The translations under genes were made by a program, and so were the position numbers. This document shows positions 22,939-33,780 of a DNA stretch of 64,000 nt, one piece after another (the first letter of the stretch is position 1; every line of letters begins with the position of its first letter). The stretch is from Aplidium turbinatum (taxonomy: Eukaryota > Chordata > Ascidiacea > Aplousobranchia > Polyclinidae): positions 1,922,001-1,986,000 of the forward strand of contig OU964922.1 of assembly GCA_918807975.1 (NCBI GenBank). The letters run 5' to 3'. The notes beneath the pieces are model-generated. The model was given only the letters and a program-made list of their open reading frames with translations, did no database searches and had not been told where the DNA came from.

Positions 22939-25900
22939 CACTTTGCTCCTCAAAGGGAGGCCAGATTTGGCTCCCTTCATATTTCCTTTGATTGCTTGAA
23001 GGACAGTAACGCCATGCGCTTAGTTTTTCTTGACTTTTCCTAAAATTGTCAGGCGGATCTGATGATATTAAATTTGATGCTAAAACTTGTGTAGTTTTCT
23101 TGTAAATTCAAGATTTTGGTGAATTTTTGCTATTTCTAGCTAACTTCCAGCAAAGCGTGAAATGGATTACATTGCGATGACAAGCCATAAGCTCATAATT
23201 GCTTCTTGCAATGATATGCGCGAGCAGAGAGAAACATCCTCTTGTTTTCCTTTGTTCGGTTTGACCTCAATAATACAAAGCGCGTTATTTCTTATGCCAC
23301 AAAAGAAAAACCAGTGATCAATAAGCTGTTAATTAAAAACAATAATAGCAAACATTTTTTTGCGTTATCAGCTCTACGAACAATAGCAATCCATGATCAA
23401 AATAGTAGGCAATGTAAGCCACAAACTATTCAAAACAGATGTTTCAAGCAGATAATATTCATTGACGAATAAAAAACGTTGCAATAAGAAATCTTCCCTT
23501 GGGTAAAGACACGAAAAACCTGGTTTCGAAATAAACGTTCTATGGAAATGCTCTCATTGGCAAAACTTGCAATTGAGGAAATGTATCACTGCAAATGCTT
23601 TTGGGAGAAACCGGAGAAATAGCGTTTTCGCAAACAGTAATTGTAAGATACACTCAAAATTATGAGATAGGCTCCATTTAGGCTACACGTAGCAGCTAAC
23701 TCGATGGCTACATGTCCCTTCCCTGCTTTATGTTGCCTACTTGCTGTTATGTCTTGCATTTCTGTTTCACAGTGCACTGTGTGTTGTTCCAAAGAGCGCA
23801 AAATAAACATGATAATGCCTTGTCTTACATTACAAAATATACATTACAAAATATTTTGTAATGTAGACGAGGCATAAAGCTAGGCGTCACATAAGACAAA
23901 CAACGAATCAGCTTTCTTGATCATTGATTCAACATCTGAATACGTTACGCCAATGTATAAGAGGCCGGCTACTGTAAAGACCCGCCATTTATAAACGATC
24001 CGATTATACCAAAAGTGAGACAAACTAGTACTAGTGGATCAAAGAATGAATAAATAATGCTGAGAAAACTAAATCTAAGTGACGAACAATACCGATGTCT
24101 TCATTTATCTTGGAAAAATGCTGCCTAAACTTATCAACAAAAAATACAGTAAATAACGGCAAGGACCCGAAAGCAGAATTTGCTCGACTTTGGCATGAAT
24201 TTAGTCAGACATCTAATAATTCCACACATACAATAACGGGCTCTCAACGGCTGTAAGATACATAATCAACCTGGTTCTGGGCGGTTTGTGTAACAGTTTA
24301 GGGGAAGACACTACTTGAAATGATGCACCACACAAAAGATTTTCTATGAAGACTGAGTCTAAAAACAGATGTGGATTGTGCTGCACAATGACTTCAAGTT
24401 TAGGACAGAAAAAGCACAAAAATATCACGATAAAAATAAAGACCTTGTGGGAAATTTTTGAGAATCATAACACGATGCAAATACCATAAACGCGTAGTTT
24501 GCATGCTGCTCTAAGCTAGCCGGTAACTACAAAGGTTGACAATACAGGCAGTTTATAATTCGATAACAGCGTAATAAACATTATAAATACATAGACCGAC
24601 AATTTTCTTTTACAAACGTTTTACGTCTAATAGTAAATTTTCCCCAACAATTTTTGTGAAGCGCTTGCAAACCACGGTTTTGTAAAATAATTCATTATTA
24701 TTATTTTTTACTTTTTGGATGTTGTAAAACGTCATCAGCAAAATCACTATAAAACATTTCATTACTTCAATGTAGTAGGCCTATGAATTTTTTATAGAAT
24801 TGTAGCCACGTTGTTTCAACAAAGAAGCCATTTTTTGGAAATATAAAGTTATAGAAAATAATTTGCAATCATGCAAATGTTTGGAAAGAGTCTAGGAAGT
24901 CTTCTCACAATCTGGCACAAAAGGATTATGTTTATTGTATCTCTGCAATATTTTTTAGGACAAACTTTGAAGCTTCGTTATAATCATTTTTATCTTTGAA
25001 GTCAAAAGTTATATTTTTTTTTGGCCAGAAACATATTCGCTGCCTTGCTGATGTTGTCGGCTTTAGGCGTATTTTTTGTGCTTCAAACAATAAGGACCCA
25101 GTCACTCAGCAATCCAGTCCTTTTACATTGATTCAACATTTGTAAACGTTAAATTTATGTAGATTTACTGACTGTGGGTTATTTCACATTTCTTTTGTTT
25201 ACGCATGATCTTCAATTCGCTGTTGCATTGTTTCGACGCTGGCGGACTAAAAATGTATTTTCAAATTGATTGACACAATCTTCAATAAAAAGTGAGCTTC
25301 GAACTTAGCTTTGTTGATGTAAATGCTGTTTTTTTTGTGGATGTAATTTATGAGTCATATTTATAAACACCCGTAAGCGAAATGACTTATGATGCACCCT
25401 GCATGATATTTGTGATGCGACTTGACACAAATCCACAATTTCAAAAGCACCTAATTTGAACTTAGAAATTTCAGATAATTTCAACAACTTGTTCAATTGT
25501 CTTCTCTCTACTAAAAATATTCATACCACAAACTCAATTGTAGACCTAAAATACACAAACGAAGAAGTAAACAGCTACTCAAGCAGGCTAAGGTGTTACT
25601 TATGAGAAGTTTTGTTCCCTAAAACTAGAAGCTAGCCATGAGTTTTGGAAAGCATTAGTTTAGGACAAAAATGTAAAAGAACAAACGCAGTTTTTTTTTT
25701 TCAAATTTGTGTAACAATATTACTCTGATTGTATCTATTTTAGAATCAATGAGTAGCCTACAATAAGATTTGCTCGCAAGGCGTAAATCTTTATCAATGC
25801 AATGATTCGGCACACACACTTCGTGCGGTTGATCGAGCTCTTTGTTATTCAGAACTTTGCATGAAATCGGATTATCATGGTAATTAAGCAGCGGCAAGAT

Positions 25901-26143
25901 AAATCAAAATTGTCGTTTTTGGGTACCTTTGCAAAGATTGAAATATCAAGTTTAACATATAAAATTTTGAAATAATGATTTTTCAAACTTATAGACAAAT
26001 GATTTTTTTTCATACCAGTGCAACTTCTGTTGAAATAGCACCAGCGGATAACACGTAACAACGGATTGAATTTGATCCAAAAACGCCCCCCCCCCCCCCC
26101 CCTTGAGCAGTTAACTTCCAAAAAAAGGTTGAAAAGCAAAGGG
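22939..26143. mobile_element. 3.2-kb non-autonomous piggyBac-like element, copy A
   Basis: Bounded by TTAA on both sides (22935-22938 and 26144-26147). Termini are inverted: CACTTTGCTCCTCAA on the left, and on the complement of the right CCCTTTGCTTTTCAA. Exact TTAA duplication is the piggyBac signature, and insertion is proven by the split SINE. It is almost colinear with copy B (45520-48770). There is no transposase; the largest frames (76 codons at 23242-23472; 74 at 23586-23810 minus) have no recognisable domain. It includes a foldback MITE (25097-25178), a palindrome around TACATTACAAAATATTTTGT at about 23835-23865, and a poly-C tract next to the right end. Confidence 0.85.
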
Positions 26144-26147
26144 TTAA

Positions 26148-26336
26148 GGATTGCTCTCCATTCAGCGGCATCTAATGGATGGAATAATTCCCTGGCAACA
26201 ACACTTCAACAATCGGAAACTCCACTCTGTCAATCTCGGTGATCGGGCCTGCGTCAGTAATTCAAAGCCTCTACAAGAATGCGAAACTGCCAGGATTAAG
26301 CTCTGCAAGAATCTTTCCCTGTCCGAGGATAAAGAT
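26148..26336 (+). mobile_element. tRNA-derived SINE, body part (split copy)
   Basis: Continues the SINE begun at 22831. It matches the complement of 6168-6350 including TCTAATGGATGGA-like, CCACTCTGTCAATCTCG and the terminal GTCCGAGGATAAAGAT. The RTE-like copy 2 starts directly after it. Confidence 0.75.
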
Positions 26337-26337
26337 T

Positions 26338-27451
26338 TAATCAATCGCCATCTCCGCTTGCAGCGGGTGCGCATCAACATGGGTTATCTGTTTCCATGAC
26401 TCACAGTTTTCGGTTAGCTTACACAGCAGCGTCAAATTGAGTTCGGTCCATGCCTACATGTTGTCATGCATCGCCTTGGTGGTCTGTCTTGTTTTCTTTT
26501 TCCGTTAACTTTACCTTACATGCACATTTTGCTGGCTCCGTATTTTGATCTTTTAGTATGGCCGAGAATTTTTCAAAATTTTTAATTATTGTTGCTGCAA
26601 TTGGGTGTAGCTTTATTATAGTCAATAGGTCTTCTACTTTGATGTGCTCAAGTAGCCTTTTGTTGGCCATACTTCTCGTAATGTGGTTTTGGAAAGAGGC
26701 GAATTCTTTCATTGTTGTGAACATCCAATTTATGCATTCTAGACTTTATAGAACGACTGGTAAAACGTAAAAGTTGAAAATTTTTGATTTTAGTTCGACT
26801 GGGAGTCTAATTGAGATTTAAATCTTTTTATTTTTTTCCAATGCTGCCCAGCCTACATAGATTCGAAGTTGTACTGCAGTTTCTCCATCGTTGGTTGAGG
26901 ATAGTTTGTGGCCAAGATATGCGAATTCTGATACTTCCTCCATTTGCTTTCTGTATACAGTGAGATTGAATGAGCTATCAATTGTATCGGTTGTCATGCA
27001 TTTGGATTTGGACACATTTATTTGAATGCCGAATTTAGCAGCGGTTTCTTGACAGATTTTTGATAAATTCTTATATTTTCTGTTTGGATTTGTTGATTAT
27101 GACCATGTCATCTGCATAGCTTAGGTTGAATAGCACGTGACCGCCAATCGAGAATCCTCTTGTACATTCATCTTCCGTTTCTGAGATTAATTGCAGCAGC
27201 TACCATGCAAAACAGGATAGTGGACAGAACATCTCGATCCTTATTTAACACTTTTAGGATATCGATCGATCTGGTTGTTCCGATGTTTGTTTTGATCAGT
27301 GCTTTTAAGTTGTGGTACAGTAGGTTGCTTTCAAAAGATTGATGCAACTTTTGTTGATGAAAGTTCATCTAAAAGTTGCCAGAGGTAAAGTAGTTTAACA
27401 CTATCAAAGATCTTTTTGAATACAACGTAGATTATATGAACAGGGTTGTTA
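26338..27451 (-). mobile_element. RTE-like LINE, decayed copy 2
   Basis: Follows the sequence of copy 1 (18608-20331) from its 3' end to the middle of the RT domain, where similarity stops after NNPVHI at about 27451. Fragments include FKKIFDSVKLLYLW, DVLSTILFCMVAAAI, EFAYLGHKLSSTNDGETAVQ and FQNHITRSMANKRLLEHIK. Several frame changes and stops; much older than copy 1. Confidence 0.8.
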
Positions 27452-28285
27452 GATCCAGGATCCGGAAGTGGCATCCTCTTAGTTTCAATGCTATTAATTA
27501 ACATTTTGATAGGCCTACCATGTGATTTCATTAGCCGTACTGCTTCCATGCTGGCTCAAGGCAGGTTGGAAGAGAGTGTTGATTTATGTCACTGTCATTA
27601 GAAGACTGTCTAACTAGACTAGTGAGCTGTCCTGCCCTGGTCGGGGGGACTAACTTACGTTGTTTTGCCTCTGTGTTTCAACCAACCTGGTCTGGGTGGC
27701 CCTTATTGGAGATGATACTCTCGTCAGTACAGCTCTAAAGGTCATTGAGGCACTGAAACTCTCGCACCACGTTAAGGTAGTAGTCTAAGAAAGTCCAATC
27801 ATACCATTGCTTTGCTCAAACAGACCACCCCCCTCTAACTAAAATTAAGCTTTGTAGTTAACGTTTTTTCACGTATTTGGCGATATTACATTTCTGTAAA
27901 AAAAAATTTCCACCCTGTTGGAAATTTTCTACATACACTTGCTCATATTGGTTTCTTGTGTTCTGCCATTTCTGGTCACTTAAAAGATTTTCTTTGCTTA
28001 ATTTTGCTTTGCAGCGGTAACAGTTGCGAAGGACTGTTTCCATGTCTGGCTCCATTTAGTATTGAAACTGAGAAGTGCAACAGAGTTGAGCTCAGGCTTC
28101 TTGTTTGGGCCATATTCAATTATATTTTCAAAGTTTGCCGCTGATGATGTGATGGATGACGTCAAAAGTGAACGTTAGAGTAGTGTGTTAAATGTTAAGA
28201 TTGCTGGGGTGATGCATTTTATGGTTAAATTTTCCATTTTTACTGGTTAAGAATCAGTGTCCTTTGGATTTGGTATACTGTAGGC
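27452..28285. other. Unassigned DNA with a GC-richer block
   Basis: The block 27545-27790 is more GC-rich than its surroundings and contains phrases such as CTGGTCTGGGTGGCCCTTAT and GATGATACTCTCGTCAGTAC, giving the impression of a repeat or gene-derived fragment. I cannot identify it. The rest shows nothing. Confidence 0.3.
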
Positions 28286-28345
28286 CAGGGGTTCCCAACC
28301 TTTTTTAAACCGTGGCCCCTTTTGAAAATTTTAATAAATCAATGG
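28286..28345 (+). mobile_element. hAT-type terminus without its partner
   Basis: CAGGGGTTCCCAACCTTTTT at 28286, followed by CGTGGCCCC-like sequence, is a typical hAT left end. No matching right end follows within a few kilobases. An end of the same family type (GTTGGGAACCACTG) is at 55205-55240. Confidence 0.6.
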
Positions 28346-28954
28346 CTCCCCTATTTTTTTAACCTTTTGAAAAAATTAAGAAGCGTCATTTTAATTCAAA
28401 AACTTGTTTACACAGTAACCGGTAGTTAGAATGATAAAATGATATAAATACAACACACAATAAACATCATGATAGTACAGTAATTAGTTATTACATATGC
28501 AATTAATGTAATGGTTGAGCTTATTTTTGCTCTGACAATGTCTTAATTGCTGGTTTGGTGGTGGAAAGAGCCGCATGTCATATTGAATATCCATGACACT
28601 GTGCTGCTTTGTCTTCAGTCACAAAACTGAACGATATGTTGAAACAACCGGGAATTAAAGACCATTTCATGAAGATTTGGGCAAAATGTACAACAGTATT
28701 TTTATTAAATTTTAATTTTTTTTTTGTTATGTAGCGTTAGAGTGGACTAGCTGTAGTGCATTAGCTGCCTGGTTTAACGGCTCCGTAGTATTAAGCGCGG
28801 CTACAAGCTCCTTTCTGGCAATCGGCCATGCACTTTGATGCTTGATGACAACTCTGCTTTTGCCAAAAACCTAGGATACGCAAGGGATTCCGTTACACAG
28901 CCTACGTATATACACCACGGAAGCAAAGGAGTGATTGGAAGCATCACTGAATCC
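28346..28954. other. Unassigned DNA, possibly hAT interior
   Basis: No coding region recognised. It may belong to the hAT whose left end is at 28286, but no right terminus was found. Confidence 0.3.
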
Positions 28955-29367
28955 ATGTAACTGATATAAGTAGTATAAGATGTAAGATAAGAGTTGTAAA
29001 TGTGTTAACCCTCGGTGCTAACCTGCAACAAGCACATTTGATTTTATACCACATTTGATTTTATATAGTTATGAATATGAATGGACTTGTAAATGTATTA
29101 ACCCTAAGTGGTGAAGCACATTTGATTTTATGTGAGAAAGGTAAATCGCAAAGTACAAAGTCCGAATTATGTGAAGTGATATAATTGTGTAACCGGGTGC
29201 ATAATTCTCACGATCGAATACTGATAAAAAGGCATTATGAAATAAGCGGGGAATTGAAAAATGAACCTTTCCTAGCAAAAACATAAGATGCAATCAACAG
29301 ACATACGTCATCCAAGCATCAAAAAGTGGTAACGTTAAGTGGTGACGCTATATCAAATGTAGTGACG
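28955..29367 (+). repeat. Interspersed repeat X, copy 1
   Basis: Contains two related ~80-bp units (TTGTAAATGTGTTAACCCTC... and TTGTAAATGTATTAACCCTA...), each leading to GCACATTTGATTTTAT, then a tail with AAATCGCAAAGTACAAAGTC and TAATTGTGTAACCGGG. Parts match 48775-48990 (direct), 50308-50475 (inverted) and 62041-62150 (direct). The piggyBac element at 29372 inserted in a TTAA at its right side. Confidence 0.7.
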
Positions 29368-29738
29368 TTAACACTAGAACGGCCGAAAAAAAAGTATACC
29401 TCCAACGGCCGCTGGTGTCGAAATCGACACTTTTCACAAAAACTTTATTTTTCCGCAAAATTAACAGTAAGAGTTTGTTTTATTTTACAGTGATAAAATT
29501 ATCTGAAGCACTTATTACTTTTGTCACCCATTTGCGGTGTTCATTTGTTGGTTTTAGACGAAAATTATGACGTACGCTATCAGGTTTTGATCAGTTCGAA
29601 ACTTGACTCTGTACGATGGTCTAAAAATTCAACAGAGCGAAGACATAATTATCATAAAAATAGCACAAAGTTTTCTTATTCAGGAGAAAAAAAATCAAAC
29701 AAACCAACAAACACTTTACGCAGTGTAGCCTTTGCACT

Positions 29739-30671
29739 CTATAACTTCCCAGTCACCATTACCACACTTCCCACTTTTCGACAGTGGCCGAAAATGGTAA
29801 CTGTATTGTTTTTGCAATAATATCCAGCACATTTTCCGCGTTTTCTAGATGGTCGTCCCTGCTCTTCTTCTCTCTGCAGTGTCGGCTTTCGTTTCAGCAC
29901 ATGAGCAGTTCTCAAGCTCTCAATCTGGACGATAAAATCACGTCGGCTGATGTTGCTGCCGGAAAGTTTTCTAAATATAATCCAAGAGCTCAAAGCTGCA
30001 ATATCTAGCATATTTGTCCAAAGTGCAAGAGGCTATCTTTTGCTTGCTGCATGTGTGATGTATTTTCTTGCCATTTGGTCAAACACATCAACTGCTACCT
30101 TGTTCTCGCTATAAAAATGGATCACAGAGGGTTTATTTTTCTCTGTTGCATCAATACTGGGGCTGTCATGCATAGTGGAAAGGACACTTGCATTTTTTTG
30201 CACTGATAGTTTACAAGCATGCAGCTGTTCGTTGAAGTGTAGAAGAATTTACTGAAAAATCTTTCTCCTCCACCCTTGTTCATCTCCTTTGTCAGTCCTT
30301 TACTGTTAGCTCGAACAGTTCCAACAATGGTTATATTTCTTTCCTGTAGTAAACCAGCAAGATTCACCATAGTAAAGAAGTTAACTGTTGTGACGTTGTA
30401 CCCGCTTTGTCTGTGTAAATTGGTGGTGATCTTGATAACTACATCCTCGGTGAGAAGCCTTCCATTTCGTTGCTTTCTTTCAATAGTTCCGAGGTACGAT
30501 AAGTACGGTACGGTATTGCATACGTATTTTGAATGAACTTCGGCTAATACCCAGAATATCATGCCACACTTGTCTGGTTTGTTTAGCATGAACACGATAA
30601 AAGGACATCTGTTTTCCATTGGAAATAGCTGTTCATCGATTGGTAGGCTCCAATCCGGATTGCAATTGTTG
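29739..30671 (-). pseudogene. piggyBac transposase, C-terminal part
   Basis: From the LINE junction the frame reads CNPDWSLPIDEQLFPMENRC, with the catalytic-Asp-containing SxDEQL motif of the piggyBac DDE domain, then KPDKCGMIFWVLAEV, PYLSYLGT, GRLLTEDVVIKIT and NVTTVNFFTMVNLAGLLQER followed by TIVGTVRANSKG. The family normally has DNFFT here; this copy has VNFFT, so a catalytic Asp is lost. Stops follow after RKINPL. The last piece (30011-29739) has HVLKRKPTLQ and a cysteine-containing tail (KRGKCAGYYCKNN) like the C-terminal zinc-binding domain that recognises transposon ends. The N-terminal half is absent. Confidence 0.85.
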
Positions 30672-32830
30672 TTTTTTTTTTTTTTTTTTTTTTTCGCGCA
30701 ACGCTCAGAGTTCAAGATGGATACCACTACATCTTGCAGGTTTACAAATTGTCCATATGGAATGGATTTGTTTCCTGTCTCATCATTAGTGCGTCCGCTC
30801 CGGGAGCCGTCCACACACCCAAACACTCAGCAGGCACACCATACTTACATGGAAGATACCTACCAGGGAGGCGAGGGACTCACTACGACCGAAGGGACCC
30901 ACCGCGGTAGATGGTAATCTGTGGATGTAAATGTTTGGTTAGTGGCTGCCTCAAGCTTATCTGCCTGTCTCTACTTTCCTCTTGCTGATCTTGGAGCAGT
31001 CTAGGAGATGGCGGGTCAAGCTCAAGAACTAGCGCATTTTGGTAGAGAGTTAATTTTAATTTTATTTGAAATTGTTTGTGTGTGTGTATCTTCTTGTTGC
31101 CCACTTCAAGAAGGGCACCTGTTTGGAGAAAACGGGCCACTGCAGTCTGACATCTCATTTGGCGGAGATGCCAGAGAGGAGCGGCCAGAGGGAGGGTAGC
31201 TTTCGCTGACCCCAGAGTCATCATGGAATTGGCCGCTGCAATCCTGTCATCCCAGAGCGAGTGGGACGACGGAGAGGGACGGTTGAAGATCCCCCGCTGC
31301 AATCACTCTTCCGGCATCAGGCCGTTGTAGATGAATGAGAGGGACGGGTTAAAGGTGGGTTGTTACGCCCTTGGCTGTCTAAGCTTCTTCAAAGATGATC
31401 TACGACCGTACTTGGCTAGTGAGACCCACCGCTGCAATCAGTCATCCCTACCACCGAGGACGACTGAGAGGGCGGTTGAAGAGTGGATCTCGACTGGTTC
31501 TTCTTTCTTCTGACCGTAGGAGGAGGTTTAGAAGGAGTAGAAATGTCAGATGACAAAGGAATGTTATGTTTTTGTGTTATGTCTTTCGTTTTTGTCATGA
31601 TCACCCACAGGGCTTGAATGGTGGACCGTTTTGTGTCCTGTATATATGTGTCGCCTATGTCCAGAGATTTCTTCTTTTGGATGATGGTGTGTTTGGCGAC
31701 ATTCATCATGGTCAAAAGAATCGGGTTGTTCTTCTGTCCGTTAGAGATTTGGTTGTAGAGGATCAAGTCCTTTGTTATTTCCATGTCTTCGTTGGTTAGG
31801 CCAAGATATTGTTGTTTCAGGCGCTCCCATATTCCTAGCGCAAAAGAGCATTTGGTGAGGACGTGAGCAATATTGTCTTTTGGTTTTCTGCAGAATTTGC
31901 AATTTGTTATTCTGTCGGAATGTATTGATCTATTAAAGTCTTCCCATTTGTATCCTCCATGTGCAATCCGAAAGGACATGGAGGATAGGTAAGGTGGAAG
32001 GAGGAGTTTGATTCCCTTGTTTTTCAAGAGGATCTCATTCCAAGGAATCTTCTTTCCGTCTTGATCAATCTTGTCAATTTTCTTTTCATATTGCGATTTC
32101 AGATTGAGATAGCTGTTTTTGTAGGAAGTATTTTCCCAGTCGTGTTTCAAGCCTTTGAGTTTGCAAAAGGACTTGAAGATGTCCGCATACATTTCGTTTG
32201 GATTTGGGGCATGCGGAATGCTGTTGGAGAACAGATGAGGATTGATGTGTCTCATTCTGTAGCTCAAATTGAACATGGCCCATTCGTGCCAGATTTCGGT
32301 GGCGTCTTCTAGTGAGAAGAGGTGGCGAATTCTGTCGATGCGGCTTGTTTGAAATTTTGATTGGATGTCCACCATGTTGATGCCTCCATCTTTGACAGGA
32401 GGAAACGTCTTGCTTCTCTGGAGCTGTTCGAATGGTGAAGGATACCAGAGGAAGTTGAAAAGGATTTTGTTGAGTTCTTTGATGTGTTGTTGTGTTGGCA
32501 TCAGGACTCTACTCAGATGCAGAGTGACGGGTACCAAGAGAGTGTTGATGATGGAGATCTTTCCATAGAGGGAGAGTCTTCGTGGTTTGTGGATGTTGGC
32601 GATCGTTTGTGTTTTCTTGATGGCGGTCTGCCAGTTCATCTTGTCAAGTTGTGTTTTGTTTGTGCCTAGCCAGATGCCCAGGATCTTGACGTTGTTCAAG
32701 ATTGTAATTGTTGATGCAATTAGCAACAAGTCCTTCCAGTGACTCTCGAATATGAATAAACTTATCTGTTGCAAATCGCTGATAGATTTGTGGAAGGTAT
32801 TTGTAAACTCAGTAGGATGACCTAAAAGCA
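30672..32830 (-). mobile_element. L1/Tx1-like LINE, 5'-truncated copy 2
   Basis: The A tail is a 23-base T run (30672-30694). It matches copy 1 over its full length and extends further 5'. Insertion is into the piggyBac transposase gene. The 5' limit is approximate because sequence resembling LINE coding fades near 32.83 kb. Confidence 0.85.
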
Positions 32831-32846
32831 AGCAGAGCGATAACAC
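31416..32846 (-). CDS. L1/Tx1-like ORF2 C-terminal region
   Basis: 476 codons without interruption, beginning inside the original ORF. After a weakly matching start, KILGIWLGTNKTQLDKMNWQ opens the connection region, followed by RRLSLYGKISIINTLLVPVT, ILFNFLWYPS, KDGGINMVDI, GGYKWEDFNRSIHSDRITNC and the CKFCRKPKDNIAHVLTKC zinc-knuckle-like motif, then a Lys/Arg/Ser-rich tail. These match the post-RT region of L1/Tx1 ORF2 proteins. The RT active site is upstream and missing. The intact frame suggests a relatively recent insertion, although it ends in a Ser-rich tail of unknown role. Confidence 0.8.
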   Translation of the reverse strand: MLSLCLLLGHPTEFTNTFHKSISDLQQISLFIFESHWKDLLLIASTITILNNVKILGIWLGTNKTQLDKMNWQTAIKKTQTIANIHKPRRLSLYGKISIINTLLVPVTLHLSRVLMPTQQHIKELNKILFNFLWYPSPFEQLQRSKTFPPVKDGGINMVDIQSKFQTSRIDRIRHLFSLEDATEIWHEWAMFNLSYRMRHINPHLFSNSIPHAPNPNEMYADIFKSFCKLKGLKHDWENTSYKNSYLNLKSQYEKKIDKIDQDGKKIPWNEILLKNKGIKLLLPPYLSSMSFRIAHGGYKWEDFNRSIHSDRITNCKFCRKPKDNIAHVLTKCSFALGIWERLKQQYLGLTNEDMEITKDLILYNQISNGQKNNPILLTMMNVAKHTIIQKKKSLDIGDTYIQDTKRSTIQALWVIMTKTKDITQKHNIPLSSDISTPSKPPPTVRRKKNQSRSTLQPPSQSSSVVGMTDCSGGSH

Positions 32847-33186
32847 ACATCAAGCCGAGCGTTGGACAATTACCATGAGAAACGCTATAAGTAATTGGGA
32901 AAACTATTGCAATAGTTTTTTTCACACAGAAAATCTTTTATACTTTAAAAATCTTATTGAATTTGTATGAGGTGTCGATTTCGACACCTCGGCCGTTGGA
33001 GGTATATCCGCACATTGTAGATAACATAAAAAGATTTTTTAGAAAAATAATACTGAACTATAAAATTTAAGCATAATTGGGAAGCTACTGAAAGTTTGAA
33101 AACGTTGCGATAACAATTAAGGCCCAAAATAGTGAACTAAATTTCTAAAAGTGTCGATTTCGACACCTCGGCCGTTCTAGTGTTGA

Positions 33187-33780
33187 ATGGTGACGGTTAA
33201 CTCCTCATTCATTTTCTAAATTATAAAACAAAAATGTCTTATAACGAGCCTAAAAGAATGCATAGACTACATAAGATTCACTTACATAACCTACACAGAA
33301 TTACATTGCTAAACCTGATTGTAATCATTTTTTTGCAAACCTTCATTAGATCATTTTTTTAAACGCGTCATCGCTTTTGTTTCATGATACTGCGCATTGA
33401 ATGTATTAATTGCGAAATCGTTTTAATCTCGCTGTCACAATCAAGGTGCAATGCCTCGCGATGGCTTGCTTTGTATCTTCAACGAGCGTGTTGTTTTGGT
33501 TGTAGAATTCTGGTGCGATGTGTTATAATCGGTTATGACCTGAAGTAACCTTTGAATGAGAAATCTGTATTATGTAACGTATTTCTAGAATCGTCTGTAA
33601 GTATGCAAATCTGGAAGGTTCTGTTGTTTTTCATAATTTCTGAGCGTCGTTTGTCATGACGTCATAACGGTGTTTATCAGTAAATGTCCGATTGCGAAAT
33701 ATTTATTATGTAAGAATCTTCTACACCACGTGATATTCTTTAAACTTCTTTGAGCTTCTGCTTGTTTACATTAATGCAAC
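33187..33780. other. Intergenic DNA, nothing recognised
   Basis: No gene, repeat or structure recognised between the piggyBac right end and the Penelope-like element. Confidence 0.4.

Larger units (their letters stand above)
29372..33182 (-). mobile_element. piggyBac element with decayed transposase and LINE insertion
   Basis: The left end is TTAA then CACTAGAACGGCCGA; the right end is the complement CGGCCGTTCTAGTG followed by TTGA in place of TTAA. Next to both ends is the palindromic word GTGTCGATTTCGACAC or a variant, and an extra subterminal copy with CCTCGGCCGTTGGAGGTAT lies at about 32968-33005. The minus strand encodes piggyBac transposase (29739-30671). An L1/Tx1-like LINE (30672-about 32830) sits inside; beyond it the N-terminal half of the transposase is missing. 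Confidence 0.85.

Noticed and set aside
24021-24040. Extra bases in copy A (CTAGTACTAG) versus copy B as another TA footprint
   Set aside because: The insertion is 5 bp but does not resolve as a clean TA-NNN-TA; left out of the count.
26086-26102. Poly-C tract as a functional element
   Set aside because: Copy B has a much shorter tract at the same place, so it behaves as an unstable homopolymer.
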